DNA of 64,000 nucleotides from Clostridium_I sp963725425 (GCA_963725425.1 CAVRYJ010000044.1:1-64000), one strand, 5' to 3'. Shown: positions 1 to 9,132, counted from the stretch's first letter. The notes: a model not told the origin generated them from the letters alone. Numbers and translations are program-made.

Positions 1-2
1 TA

Positions 3-656
3 GGTAGAGGTATTCATGGATTCAACGGTATGAGGATTTGTGTGCCATCGAGTGGTGACAATCAGGCGGTTTTTGCATTTGCATTACTCGGAGCATCAGT
101 TACATCTTGTGATATTTCTGAAAAACAGTTGGAAATAGCCTCGGCAATTTCAAAAAGATATGCTCTGAATATAGAATTTATCTGTGACGATACAATGCAT
201 TTAAGTAAAGTTAAATCGAATGAATATGATTTTGTTTATACTTCCAATGGTGTTCATGTATGGATAAATGACTTAAAATCTATGTATGATAATATATACC
301 GAATATTAAAGCCAAAAGGGAAATATGCGATGTATGAGATACATCCGTATATCAGAACATTTGATTGTACTAAAAATAAACTTGTGGTTAGGAAAAGATA
401 TGACACTATCGGACCTTTTGATTACGAAACAACATATGCATGGAGAGTGCAGGATATATTAAACGCTATAACATCTTCAAAACTTATATTTAAAAATATG
501 GAAGAAATATATGATGACGGATACGGAACATTTTGGCATCGTCATGATGAATATATAAGCAAGTTTTCCGAAGATGAACTTAAACAAATGATGGATTGGA
601 AAACAAATCCTGTATCTGCAATCCCACAATGGTTAACGATATATGCAGAAAAATGA
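3..656 (+). CDS. class I SAM-dependent methyltransferase, 5' end cut by window edge
   Basis: The frame is open from base 3 and continues off the left edge, so the ATG at 30 is internal. The visible protein begins inside the SAM-binding motif I region (glycine-containing loop followed by ASVTSCDIS, whose acidic residue would bind the SAM ribose). A motif IV-like segment DFVYTSNGVHVW and a post-motif segment ILKPKGKYAMYEIHPY follow, as in class I small-molecule methyltransferases. The substrate cannot be read from the sequence. It stands alone, with no gene close downstream. The fold is fairly certain and the function is not. Confidence 0.75.
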   Translation, partial: GRGIHGFNGMRICVPSSGDNQAVFAFALLGASVTSCDISEKQLEIASAISKRYALNIEFICDDTMHLSKVKSNEYDFVYTSNGVHVWINDLKSMYDNIYRILKPKGKYAMYEIHPYIRTFDCTKNKLVVRKRYDTIGPFDYETTYAWRVQDILNAITSSKLIFKNMEEIYDDGYGTFWHRHDEYISKFSEDELKQMMDWKTNPVSAIPQWLTIYAEK

Positions 657-983
657 GCCAAACTTTATTAAAAGCATAATGCATAATTGTGTTAATTCGC
701 TTTCTTCTTTAACTACGTCTTAACTATTGTAGCGGAAAACACAAATAATGATCATTGAAAACTTGATAATACGATAAATATTACTATTAAATTAAGACGG
801 ATTGGTAAGAATTTATGTATTAATTTTCTTATAAAACGTAACAGTGGATTCAGATGGCGTAAGGACAAAAGAATGAGAATAAAAGGTTATTTTATACTTG
901 TGAAAAGCAATAAAAGTAATAAATAAGTAAGATTTAAACGTGTAAAGCAAGTAGCCGAAATGTAAGAAGGATGTGTAGCATAT
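657..983. other. intergenic stretch without recognised gene
   Basis: About 330 AT-rich bases between the partial methyltransferase and the phosphotransferase gene. No convincing ORF with a ribosome-binding site and no strong hairpin were seen. The promoter of the next gene probably lies here, but no clear -35/-10 pair stands out. Confidence 0.4.
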
Positions 984-1913
984 ATGATGAAATTGAAGGA
1001 TGAAATACAAGAAAAATATCATTGCAAGTTTGATAATATCAAATTGATTCGAGATATGATTGGACAGGTGTATCTACTTGAAAGAAATAGTAAAAGATAT
1101 GTATTTAAATTGTTCAGAAAAGATTATACTGAACAAGCATTACAATCTGCTAAGATAATGGATTATCTATTTATAAAAGGATATCCTGTTGCTCACATAA
1201 TCAGTACGTTTGATGAAGAATCATATTATATTTCAAAAACGGAGAAACGCATTGGTATTTTATATGAATATATTGAAGGAAATAGCCCCGACATTAACAC
1301 TGATATAGAGAATATTGGTAGACTCACTGGAGAAATGCGTTCTATTATGGAAGAGTATACTGGAAATATAGTTTACCATAGGAAAAAATTCTTTATCGAT
1401 AGATATATAAAAATTCTTGATAAGATGGAATACGAAGAGAAAGAAAAATTTATTGAGCATGGAGAAAATTTGTGGAACCGTGTAAAAAATCTTCCTGAAC
1501 GCTTTTGTCACGGAGATTTGCATACAGGAAATATGTTAGTTGATAATAATAAAATAACACTTTTTGATTTTGATGCTTCGGCAAAAGTAAGTCCTTCGTA
1601 TGATGTTGCTACTTTATGCGATATGACAGATTATTTTAATTTATCTGATACTAATTTTTATGATGGATATTTTAAAACACAAATAATGTTGAAGCGATTC
1701 CTTAAAGGATACAGTAGGTACTATTCAATGAGTGATGAAGAGATAAGGGCAGTATTTGATTTTATTGCTATCAGACATTTTGATATTCAAGCAACGATTA
1801 TAGAAAGTCAGGGATTAAATTGCGTAAACCAAGATTTTATAAAGGAACAGTATCAATGGCTAATGAAGTGGGATAAGGTATGTGCAAGTAATTGGAATAT
1901 CATGAATTATTAA
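984..1913 (+). CDS. aminoglycoside phosphotransferase (APH)/choline kinase family protein
   Basis: A 309-residue protein with the protein-kinase-like APH fold. The catalytic loop HGDLHTGN starts at about residue 176, with H176 and D178 as expected catalytic-loop residues. The metal-binding DFD follows at about residue 195, in LFDFDASA. The N-terminal lobe has the usual kinase-like beta-hairpin (GQVYLLERNSKRYVFKLF), including a candidate ATP lysine. A Shine-Dalgarno sequence (AAGAAGG) lies about 12 bases before a double ATG. Family members phosphorylate antibiotics, homoserine, choline or other alcohols, so resistance should not be assumed. It appears to be a single-gene unit and looks intact. 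Confidence 0.8.
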   Translation: MMKLKDEIQEKYHCKFDNIKLIRDMIGQVYLLERNSKRYVFKLFRKDYTEQALQSAKIMDYLFIKGYPVAHIISTFDEESYYISKTEKRIGILYEYIEGNSPDINTDIENIGRLTGEMRSIMEEYTGNIVYHRKKFFIDRYIKILDKMEYEEKEKFIEHGENLWNRVKNLPERFCHGDLHTGNMLVDNNKITLFDFDASAKVSPSYDVATLCDMTDYFNLSDTNFYDGYFKTQIMLKRFLKGYSRYYSMSDEEIRAVFDFIAIRHFDIQATIIESQGLNCVNQDFIKEQYQWLMKWDKVCASNWNIMNY

Positions 1914-2075
1914 TGTAATATGACGTTGATTTATTTCATAAAATTCTTAAAAGAAGTAGCAATCTAAAATTTATTGATGCTGCACCAATGTAATATGTTG
2001 TGAAAAAACAGTAAATAAATTCTCATGTGGCACAATTGTAAACAATTACATATGAATGTTTCAAGTAAGGAGTTA

Positions 2076-2639
2076 ATGATGAAAGTAAAATTTTTAGGTA
2101 TAAGAGGTTCTTGGAGAGATGTTGCCGATTCAGCAAGAACGACTATAAATAAAGAAGCAGGTGAAAAAGGACCATCTTCAAATTGGAAAAGAAGAATGTT
2201 ATTATGTGAACATTCTCCCATAAGGCAATTATTTATTAAATGCAAATGGTATGAGTTAAAATCTTGGGTATCAGTTCATTTTGTAAGGCATAAATTTGGA
2301 ATAGAGCATTGGGTTAGAACTCAGAGAGAAGATAGAACAGGTGTTAATAGAGATGAATTACCACAAGGGAGTTTTGTTGAACATGAATTTATTGCTACAA
2401 CGCAAGCAATGATAAGTATTTCAAGAAAAAGGTTATGTAATCAAGCATCAAAAGAAACAAGGGAAGCATGGCAAGAAGTATTGAATTCAATTAAATATAC
2501 AGAACCAGAATTATATAACGTTTGTGTGCCAGATTGTATATATAGAGGCTGGTGTTATGAGTTCAAATCCTGTGGATACCATAAAACACAAGAATTTAAA
2601 GAGAAATTAAAAAAATATAGGAATGGTATTAATGAGTAA
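2076..2639 (+). CDS. divergent ThyX-like (FAD-dependent thymidylate synthase superfamily) protein
   Basis: I placed the start at the ATG pair at 2076/2079 because AAGGAG lies just upstream. Upstream in-frame ATGs lack this. The order EHSPIRQ, then VHFVRHKFGIEHWVRTQR, then SISRKRLCNQASKETREAW resembles the ThyX layout: an N-terminal EH segment, the RHR signature, then an R...Q-EIR C-terminal helix. The ThyX signature RHRxxSxNExSxRY is not intact, because the serine and the NE pair are replaced. The tail carries four cysteines (CVPDCIYRGWCYEFKSC). Either this is a degenerate ThyX or a ThyX-fold protein with another job. Classical thymidylate synthase activity is doubtful. Confidence 0.5.
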   Translation: MMKVKFLGIRGSWRDVADSARTTINKEAGEKGPSSNWKRRMLLCEHSPIRQLFIKCKWYELKSWVSVHFVRHKFGIEHWVRTQREDRTGVNRDELPQGSFVEHEFIATTQAMISISRKRLCNQASKETREAWQEVLNSIKYTEPELYNVCVPDCIYRGWCYEFKSCGYHKTQEFKEKLKKYRNGINE

Positions 2640-2728
2640 ACTATTTATTAGTCACTAATTTTTGGGTTAGTGTTGTCTTGTAATAAATATACATAATATG
2701 CTAATATGTCCTTAACAAAATCTCAGCG

Positions 2729-2989
2729 TTGCGAACTGTGGCGCGAAATTTAGAAAGGAGAACATATTGTTCAAGTGAACGGAATATTCCCCCAATATTG
2801 ATGTTTCACGGCTTACAGGATGACATCGTTTCTATAGAAAATAGTCGTAATTTCTTTCAAAAGCTAAAGCAGTTAGATAAAGAGGTAGAATATTATGAAT
2901 TAGAAAATGAAGGACATTGTTGTCCTACATTTTGGGGTAATGATGTACTAGATATAGTAGAAAAATTTCTGAAACGGAACTGTAAATGA
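2729..2989 (+). pseudogene. alpha/beta hydrolase, C-terminal fragment
   Basis: The segment PPILMFHGLQDDIV (about residue 21 on), then a lid/helix region and NEGHCCPTFW, matches the last third of dienelactone-hydrolase or prolyl-oligopeptidase-like alpha/beta hydrolases. It holds the acid (QDD) and histidine (GH) parts of the triad. The nucleophile elbow GxSxG and everything before it are missing. The first 20 residues do not look homologous, and there is no good ribosome-binding site. It is read as a truncated remnant. Confidence 0.6.
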
Positions 2990-3057
2990 ACTCTATAAAG
3001 ATGACATATAGGTGTCATCTTTTATATTGTACAATACTTAAGAAAGGAAGTGTTACA

Positions 3058-3265
3058 ATGAAAAAAGAAGTCACAAGCGCCCCACTACAAGGGCGACATG
3101 AATTTTATTGAAGAACAAGCAGTTTGTGATTCGGATATCATAACTGCAAATGGTACGGCTTCTTTAGAATTCACTAGGGAAATTATGTTGTGTTTGAATG
3201 TTAAGTCTGTAGAAAAAATTGACGAATGGTATAAGTTTAACAAGTTAGGTTTCTTTCAAAAATAA
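3058..3265 (+). pseudogene. DJ-1/PfpI family protein, C-terminal fragment
   Basis: A start with AAGAAAGGAAG ahead of ATG 3058 opens 17 codons, then a stop. Shifting frame at about 3086 gives NFIEEQAVCDSDIITANGT and then an ALEF-like helix (ASLEFTREI), ending at TAA 3263. This is the characteristic C-terminus of class I glutamine-amidotransferase-like DJ-1/PfpI proteins. The catalytic cysteine domain is absent. The gene has been reduced to its ends by deletion and frameshift. Confidence 0.55.
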
Positions 3266-3326
3266 AGCAATATAGTTCTATTTTAAAATAACATTATTGA
3301 ATTCAGATAAATGAAGGAGTAATACT

Positions 3327-4160
3327 ATGGAGAAAGCCAAAATCTACAGAAACATTGCTAAGCTAAATAATATTGATATGTTTTATTTTGATACAAAAAC
3401 ACAAGGGATGGCTATTCTGTGTCTTCATGGAATGTATGGACGAGGAGAAACTTGGGTTGATTTTATTGAGCATTATGGAAAACAATACAGAATTATCGCA
3501 CCAGATCAGAGGGGACATGGACTTAGCAGTAAACCTATATCAAAATATACGGTTGAAGAAATGGCTGAGGACATAATTGAACTATTGGATTTTCTAAAGA
3601 TAGATTCAGTGATTTTAGTAGGACACTCAATGGGTGGAGGAATTGCGGGATATCTTTCAGCAGTATATCCTAAATACGTAAAAGCCTTGGCTATACTTGA
3701 CAAGTCTGCAGCTGGACCTGATATACGAAATACGCTGCCTCTAGATCAAATTTCAGCAGTTGACCCATTAACAAAAGATTGGCCTTTACCATTTTCCAGC
3801 CTAAATGAGGCAACTAATTTTATTAAGCAAGCGGCAAGCTCAAATTTAGAATATCAATATTTTATGAATAGTTTGGTGGAAACTGTAGAGGGATATAAGA
3901 TGATGTTTAGTTCTAAGGCCATGGTAGCCTATAGTACATATTATAAAAGCTGGTTTCAACTTTTACCCAGCATAAAGTGTCTGGTTTTGTTAATCAGAGC
4001 TAAAGGCAATGACGCAGTATCAGATGAGGATTTTGTTAAAATGCAATCATTGATTTCCAATTGCATTGCTGGTGAAATGTCACATCCGGATCACAACGTC
4101 CATTTAGCAAACAAAGAAGAATTTTATAAATACTTTGATGAATTTTTAGCAAGAATATAA
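3327..4160 (+). CDS. alpha/beta fold hydrolase
   Basis: A 277-residue single-domain hydrolase. The oxyanion/HG motif is CLHGMYG at about residues 30-36. The nucleophile elbow GHSMGGG has the serine at residue 101, and the catalytic histidine lies near residues 256-259 (DHNVH). An aspartate in the late strand region (AKGNDAVS) would complete the triad. ATGAAGGAG lies shortly before the ATG. The fold suits an esterase, lactonase or C-C hydrolase, and the substrate is unknown. It is one of the few intact genes in this part of the window. The next gene, a PhzF remnant, converges on it. Confidence 0.85.
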   Translation: MEKAKIYRNIAKLNNIDMFYFDTKTQGMAILCLHGMYGRGETWVDFIEHYGKQYRIIAPDQRGHGLSSKPISKYTVEEMAEDIIELLDFLKIDSVILVGHSMGGGIAGYLSAVYPKYVKALAILDKSAAGPDIRNTLPLDQISAVDPLTKDWPLPFSSLNEATNFIKQAASSNLEYQYFMNSLVETVEGYKMMFSSKAMVAYSTYYKSWFQLLPSIKCLVLLIRAKGNDAVSDEDFVKMQSLISNCIAGEMSHPDHNVHLANKEEFYKYFDEFLARI

Positions 4161-4180
4161 ACAGAGGATAAAATTGTTTA

Positions 4181-4468
4181 CTATATTGTTATTTCTGACT
4201 GGAATGCAATTATTGCATCTCCAGAAATTTTTACTTCTACAGGTTCTTCATTTTCTATCTTAACTTCCACATCAACAATTCCCGCACGCTTTATTGCTTC
4301 ACCCTGTTTAGCTTTGGATTTAAATAAAGAATTATTAAGTTCTCTGGCAATTTTCTGCATTTCAATTTCAGTCAATCCATCAGCATTGGTTATCACTCCA
4401 GCAGGATTTCCTGTAAATTTTTCTTTAGTAAAGGAATCTATTTGATATAAATGATATTTTTTGTTCAA
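4181..4468 (-). pseudogene. PhzF family epimerase/isomerase with large internal deletion
   Basis: The start is TTG at 4468, preceded by AAAGGAGAT. Residues 1-45 (YQIDSFTKEKFTGNPAGV, then ARELNNS) are the N-terminus of PhzF-family proteins. Residues from about 50 (AIKRAGIVDVEV, then EPVEVKISGDAIIAF) are the family's extreme C-terminus. The family is normally about 260-300 residues, so roughly 190 central residues are missing, yet the two ends are joined in one frame. The product could be translated but would lack the catalytic fold. It lies divergent to an HxlR remnant, a common pairing in Firmicutes. Confidence 0.7.
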
Positions 4469-4582
4469 AATTTGGATCTCCTTTCAAAGATATTTAGAAT
4501 TATCCATGTGCCTATAGTCTTAAATACAGCTGTATTGTATAATAATAGCCTTGCAATGTAATAATACAAGTACGCACTTCCT

Positions 4583-4597
4583 GGTTAGTTACTAACC
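4583..4597. promoter_or_regulatory. 15-bp palindrome, probable operator between PhzF and HxlR remnants
   Basis: GGTTAGT-T-ACTAACC is a perfect 7-bp inverted repeat around one central base, in the intergenic space between the divergent PhzF and HxlR remnants. Winged-helix regulators of the HxlR family bind short dyads in such positions, so this is probably the former operator. Function is inferred from position only. Confidence 0.45.
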
Positions 4598-4617
4598 GTT
4601 TTGAAAGAAGGGCAAAG

Positions 4618-4785
4618 TATGGATAACGATATTTTAGAAGAATTTCCAAATCAAAAGAAAAGGTTGAATATATTCCAACAGAAAGAGGAAAATCATTAGA
4701 AAATATTTTAAATGAACTGTGTTTGTGGGGAAAAAAGTATATGATATATCAATATGTCATTTTAGTATTTAATACTAGTATCTAG
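4618..4785 (+). pseudogene. HxlR family transcriptional regulator, remnant
   Basis: ATG 4618 opens about 26 codons before a stop. In another frame from 4663 the reading VEYIPTERGKSLENIL, then ELCLWGKKY, is the typical C-terminal end of HxlR-type winged-helix regulators (Y-x-LTxxGxxLxxIL...LxxWG). The DNA-binding helix-turn-helix is missing. It is a truncated and frameshifted remnant beside the operator-like palindrome. Confidence 0.55.
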
Positions 4786-4793
4786 TATTAATA

Positions 4794-4836
4794 TTAAGGG
4801 TCAATACTAATGTATAATGTTTTTTCTATAAACTGC
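4794..4836 (+). repeat. dispersed 40-bp motif, copy 1
   Basis: The stretch beginning TTAAGGGTCAATACTAATG and ending CTATAAACTGC recurs with few changes at 34771-34811. Its first part recurs in reverse at 21541-21560. It contains a TATAAT-like hexamer. It may be a promoter fragment or a remnant of a mobile element. Confidence 0.5.
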
Positions 4837-5018
4837 GTTCTTGGAATCAAAGGTACATAATTAGAAAAAATATAAGAGATTCAATTATATGCATAAACAT
4901 TACTGTGATACGAAACAATGATGTTATAATATAAAAATCATGATATAGCTTTACTGATAAGGAATATATACACTATAAAGAAAAAATCTTTGGAATGAAT
5001 AAGGAGGTGAATATACAA

Positions 5019-5742
5019 TTGCTTATTAATTTTGATGCTTGGGAAGTAGATGAAGATTCTCCTTTTGGAAGTGGAGCCAGCGAAAAGAAATGGCTTTTTA
5101 ATCCTACAACAAATCAAAAGGGTATATTTAAATTTCCTAAAAGTTCAAATGTAGGGAAGCCTAAAAGAATATAATCAAGATAAATTTATTGATTATGGAA
5201 CAGGAGAACCGTATTCTATAAAAATGATACTTCAATCCATTAAAGAAACAGGTCTACAAAATGACTTTTTAATTATACCAATATTTGATGGACTAATAGG
5301 TAATAGTGATAGACATCATAGTAATTGGGGTATAGTAAAGAATAAATCAAATGGAAATATAAGAATTTCGCCACTTTATGATAATGGATCATCATTATGC
5401 TGTCTTATTGATGAAAAAGATGCTTATGATTTTTTAAGAGATAAAATGAGATTTAAATCATTGATTTTCGGTAAGTCTAAGTCTATGATAAGATGGGAAA
5501 ACTCTAATAGAATAAAGCATTTTGAATTAATTCAATATATCAAAGATAAATATTATGAAGAAACACTTTCTATAGTAAAGAAGATAAGAGATAATTTAAG
5601 TGAAGCAAAAATAAAGAAAATTATATATAGTTATGATAATATCATAATTAATGAAAACATAAAAAAATTATTATATGCTTTTCTAATTAAAAGAAGAGAG
5701 AAAATTTTAGAAATATACTATGCTGAAATGGAGGCAGAATAA
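5019..5742 (+). pseudogene. HipA-like (CtkA-type) protein kinase, disrupted by internal deletion/frameshift
   Basis: The start is TTG 5019 behind AAGGAGGTG. The first frame (LINFDAWEVDEDS, then KWLFNPTTNQKGIFKFP) stops at 5172-5174. The C-terminal part is in another frame from 5167 (EYNQDKFIDYG on). It includes the HipA-type catalytic motif GNSDRHHSNWG near 5301 and a DNGSSL metal-binding segment near 5383. The nucleotide-binding middle part is missing. HipA/CtkA proteins are serine/threonine kinases found in toxin systems. The stop overlaps the next ATG (TAATG), so the two genes were translationally coupled. Confidence 0.65.
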
Positions 5743-6137
5743 TGCGTAAAATCAATGAACGTGATTATATTTATCTAAGCTGGAAAGATTATAAGACCAG
5801 ACAAAGATATATGATTGGAGAATTATCTAGGTATGGTAAATATGAATTTAAATATAGAGTTAAAGATGTGGAAGATGCAATTAAAAATGGTTTTGAACCA
5901 TTAATAGCATTTCCTAATATAAATGAAGTATATGAAAATCATGATATATTTCCTGCCTTTTCAAGCAGATTACCAGATAAGAGAAGGAAAGATGTTAATG
6001 AAATACTAGCAAAATATAAATTAGATAAATATGATTCGTTTGAACTTTTAAAGAAAAGTGGTGGCAAATTACCTACTGATAGTTTAGAATTTATAGATCC
6101 TAAAATATCAGAGGAGAGACTTGCCACGAATATGTAA
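5742..6137 (+). pseudogene. HIRAN-protein N-terminal module, truncated partner of the HipA-like kinase
   Basis: The 131 residues include YLSWKDYKTRQRYMIGEL, PLIAFPNINEVY, FPAFSSRLPDKRRKD and SLEFIDP. As I recall, this matches the N-terminal module of a Firmicute protein that normally continues into a HIRAN domain. Here the reading ends about 14 residues after LEFIDP, just where HIRAN would start. The downstream DNA is an unrelated flavodoxin remnant, so the HIRAN half was probably lost. It overlaps the kinase stop by one base (TAATG), indicating an operon. The family is from memory and the function is unknown. Confidence 0.5.
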
Positions 6138-6204
6138 AAGTTAAAGATATGGAATATCGATTTCAACGTTTTAAATATTATTTCAAGTCGCCACCCAAAA
6201 TGAG

Positions 6205-6517
6205 TGACGACATTTCTAATGGAAGTATTCTTCTCCTTCAGTATCCCATCCAGTACTTCGAAGCTATGACCGTTGATAAAACCTGGCGTGGACACGGCAA
6301 AGATATATGCGCTGGGGTTGATCATAAGACCCTTTATGAACCTCACCACCGCTTCCGGCATGGTCCAATGATATACGGGAAAAACAAAACCTATCATATT
6401 GGCTTTTGCTGAAGGGACTTCGGACGGATTGAAGCGCATGGAAATAATCTCGGTATTGGTTAAAGCTGCAACTATTGGGGAAGCGGCTCTCATGCTGTTA
6501 CCTGGTATGGTAGCCAT
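6205..6517 (-). pseudogene. flavodoxin-domain (EFR1-type) protein, internal fragment
   Basis: On the minus strand, PGNSMRAASPIVAAL is a remnant of the flavodoxin phosphate loop (TGNS). GFVFPVYHWTMPEAV is the second FMN loop and AYIFAVSTPGF the third strand. Homology fades after about 100 residues, although the frame stays open into the neighbouring gene on the other strand. The ferredoxin half and the true start are missing. An intact relative of this architecture is at 35710-36495. Confidence 0.55.
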
Positions 6518-6542
6518 CTGCTTAACATACCGGTCTAATTCA

Positions 6543-6998
6543 CTACTTATTATTTTCAGAGTAAAATTTCAAAGCTTCTCCAGTAAATTTACTCGCACCC
6601 TTCCCATATCTCTTATCTACAACATTCATATCTTTATTGGCGTTAGATAAATAAACATCAGCCATATTGGAGAAAAAGACCTTATAGTTCAATCCCGTAT
6701 CTCCTTTATAAAATTCATTATTCCTTTTAGTTGTATCCTATATTTCTTCCACAATTTGTTGAATCTCTTCTGAAGTAGGATCTTTACTTAAGTCAACTGC
6801 AATCTCTTCATATAATCTTTCTAATTTAGGATGCTTATCTCTCAAATACATTTTAAAAGCTTCTCCAATAAATTTGGCTGAACCTCTTCCGTATTTCTTA
6901 TCAACTGCTTCTATCCACTCTGGATTTCGCAAATAATCTTCTGACATATAATGCCATCGGTCATTTCCCTTCTTATCCATATTAAAAATTTCATACTG
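6543..6998 (-). pseudogene. TipAS-domain (MerR-type antibiotic-sensing) protein, C-terminal part with in-frame stop
   Basis: Two similar helical units are read in one frame. Unit 1 is DYLRNPEWIEAVDKKYGRGS, then AKFIGEAFKMY. Unit 2 is VYLSNANKDMNVVDKRYGKG, then ASKFTGEALKFY, ending at TAG 6543. A single TAG at 6738-6740 separates them without a frame change. TipAS domains bind thiopeptide-like drugs in MerR-family regulators. No MerR DNA-binding domain is present upstream, where a stop precedes QYEIFN. A TTG with AAAGGAG ahead at about 6680 could re-initiate the second unit, but this is speculative. Confidence 0.55.
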
Positions 6999-7240
6999 CT
7001 ATGCGTTTTTATTAGTATAGGTAAGCCCTACATATATATTGCACTATGACGTGGCGTTAGTGTCAACACTTTTTCAAAAAATATAATTATTTCACGGAAA
7101 CAGTCAAGACAATTATCTATTCTATTAATGTAACAATGGGTATTGCAATTCTTAGGAATAAATTAAAAGGTAATTTAATATTAATTCAACTTTTATAGGC
7201 CTACATCCCCAGTGAAAATATCTATATTTACTAACTTCAA

Positions 7241-7309
7241 TTAACTAATTTGTTAGAATTTATTACAAAATGTGTCTAATAATGATAATATTATATATAT
7301 GGTTACGAC
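7241..7309 (+). repeat. conserved Rpn-downstream block, copy 1 (partial)
   Basis: TTAACTAATTTGTTAGAATT and then AATAATGATAATATTATATA are shared with 29481-29605 and 36716-36838, and the second half also with 35051-35088. Here the Rpn tail and the GAATCGCC hairpin are missing. The block ends about 50 bases before a GNAT gene. It holds an ATAATATTAT palindrome. The 240 bases before it (from 6999) show no gene. Confidence 0.65.
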
Positions 7310-7359
7310 ACAGACAAATTGTAATTTGGCAGATTATTTATATTAGTGGAGGTAATGAA

Positions 7360-7965
7360 ATGAATGTTGAAATTAAAAAATTGACACCTGCTCACGTAGA
7401 AGAATATATAAACTTTTTCGAGACCACGCCACATGATGACAATATCCCTGAGCATACCTGTTATTGTGAGTGTTGGTGTAGTGCCGACCACCGTTTCGGA
7501 ACAGGTATTCCATCGCGTGAAGAAAGAAAAGCAATGGCTATTGAATATGTTAAGAGCGGAAAAATACAAGGATATCTAGCATATTTTGACGGTAGTATCG
7601 TTGGTTGGTGTAACGCAAATACAAAGACACAATGTTTGAACTGTATCGGCTGGTATCGTTTTATGCCCTAAGTAAATGAATTGGAAATTGACGCAAATGA
7701 TAAAGTAAAATCTATATATTGTTTTCTTGTTGCACCTGATATGAAAAGAAAAGGAATAGCGAAACAATTATTGAAATATGCTTGTAAAGACGCGACGAAT
7801 GATGGTTATGATTATGTTGAAGTATATCCAGAAAAAGAAACTACAGATGAACGTAAACATTTCATGGGGTTTGCTTATATGTATAAAAACTTGGGCTTTA
7901 CTATTCATGCAGAAACAAAGCAAAAATTTGTAATGAGGAAACAGCTAAATGGCACTATAGTATGA
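7360..7965 (+). pseudogene. GNAT acetyltransferase interrupted by one in-frame stop
   Basis: ATG 7360 follows GGAGG with good spacing. The frame reads a cysteine-rich N-terminal half (CYCECWC, then GTGIPSREERKAMA) typical of one GNAT subgroup. It stops at TAA 7669-7671 and continues in the same frame. The acetyl-CoA loop FLVAPDMKRKGIAKQLL and the C-terminal MYKNLGF strand lie after the stop. One nonsense change, with no frameshift, separates it from a full protein of about 201 residues. The upstream repeat block may supply its promoter. Confidence 0.75.
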
Positions 7966-8020
7966 GCATTATATGAAGCAGATTAACGATATCTACAGCT
8001 AAATAATAAAAGCGGGGGTA

Positions 8021-8848
8021 ATGAGCAACATGAACTTTTATAACTATTATACATTACCAAGAGAAGTAAAAAAACAAATAGAAAACGTGTTGTCAATATT
8101 TACTGAGAGCTTAAATGGTAGTCTTGTTGGAATTTATCTTCATGGCTCAGCCGCGTCAAATTGTTTTATTGAAGATAAAAGTGATATTGATATTTTAATA
8201 GTTTCTCATAGAAGACTTATAGCTGATCAGCGCTTAGAATTGGCAAGGAAAATGCTTGAAATACATAAAGACCCGTCCCCTATTGAACTTTCTGTAATAT
8301 TTACAGAACATTTAAAACCTTGGAAATACCCAACACCTTGCCAATTCCATTTTAGCGATTATTGGGAAGATGAATATAAAAGAATGATTGAGGTTGGCGA
8401 TTTTACTCATTGGATTTTAAACAAGGATTTTGAGGATACGGATATTGCTTGTCATGTAAAGTTAATAAAACAAAGCGGTATTTGTCTTTTAGGAAGACCT
8501 ATTGATGAAATTTTCCCTGATGTTCCAGAAAAAGATTTTTGGAATTCAATTTCATGTGATATAGATGACTTTGATTTTAGTAATTATGGTAGCAGTTATT
8601 TTACCAGTAACATTCTAACACTATGTCGCATATGGTCTTATAAAGTCAAAGAAAAAATTATCTCAAAATATGAGGCAGGTTTATGGGCAGAAAGCCGTGT
8701 TCCACAACAAGTAAAATATATTATTATAAATGCAACAGCTTCACGTTATTGTAATGAGAAACAGATAGAATACAATGTAACTGATTTAGAATTATTGAAG
8801 AGTTATATTATTAATGAAATATGTATAAGTAATAGTGATTTAACTTGA
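8021..8848 (+). CDS. aminoglycoside nucleotidyltransferase-like protein (AadA/ANT(9) type)
   Basis: A 275-residue protein with the nucleotidyltransferase signature LHGSAASNC...KSDIDILIV at about residues 40-62. The two aspartates of DID are the metal ligands. A C-terminal helical domain (YEAGLWAESRVP, then YIIINATASRYC) matches the DUF4111 domain of streptomycin/spectinomycin adenylyltransferases. AGCGGGGGT lies 5 bases before ATG 8021, and ATG 8030 is an alternative start. Family members adenylylate aminocyclitols at a hydroxyl group. Resistance to spectinomycin or streptomycin is plausible but not shown. The gene is intact, unlike its neighbours. Confidence 0.8.
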   Translation: MSNMNFYNYYTLPREVKKQIENVLSIFTESLNGSLVGIYLHGSAASNCFIEDKSDIDILIVSHRRLIADQRLELARKMLEIHKDPSPIELSVIFTEHLKPWKYPTPCQFHFSDYWEDEYKRMIEVGDFTHWILNKDFEDTDIACHVKLIKQSGICLLGRPIDEIFPDVPEKDFWNSISCDIDDFDFSNYGSSYFTSNILTLCRIWSYKVKEKIISKYEAGLWAESRVPQQVKYIIINATASRYCNEKQIEYNVTDLELLKSYIINEICISNSDLT

Positions 8849-8872
8849 TATAAATATAATGGTGGACAACAA

Positions 8873-9067
8873 ATGTGTCTTTATAATTGGAAGTTATCAT
8901 CATACATAAATTCGCTTTCAAATGCAGGGATGAAAGTTGAAAGATTAATTGAACACACAGACACAGAAACCTTAAATAGTGAAGCTGTTTTTTCTGAAAA
9001 ATTCTATTCTGCTTTTAAAGCTAAAATCATACCAATGTCATTTATAATAAAGGCGGTTAAGCTATAA
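8873..9067 (+). pseudogene. SAM-dependent methyltransferase, C-terminal fragment
   Basis: YINSLSNAGMKVERLIEHTD and then KIIPMSFIIKAVKL resemble the last 55 residues of class I methyltransferases, where the final strand ends with a PxxFIIKA motif. The SAM-binding part is absent and there is no proper ribosome-binding site. It is a stranded gene end just behind the nucleotidyltransferase. Confidence 0.5.
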
Positions 9068-9132
9068 GAACAACTCTACAAAGAAATAGACTTTCGCTTA
9101 TAGAATGGTAATGAAATGGGGGATGGTATAAT

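Noticed and set aside
5939..6204. The open minus-strand frame continuing from the flavodoxin remnant over the HIRAN-partner gene
   Set aside because: Flavodoxin similarity ends at about 6205. The rest is the antisense of the gene at 5742-6137.
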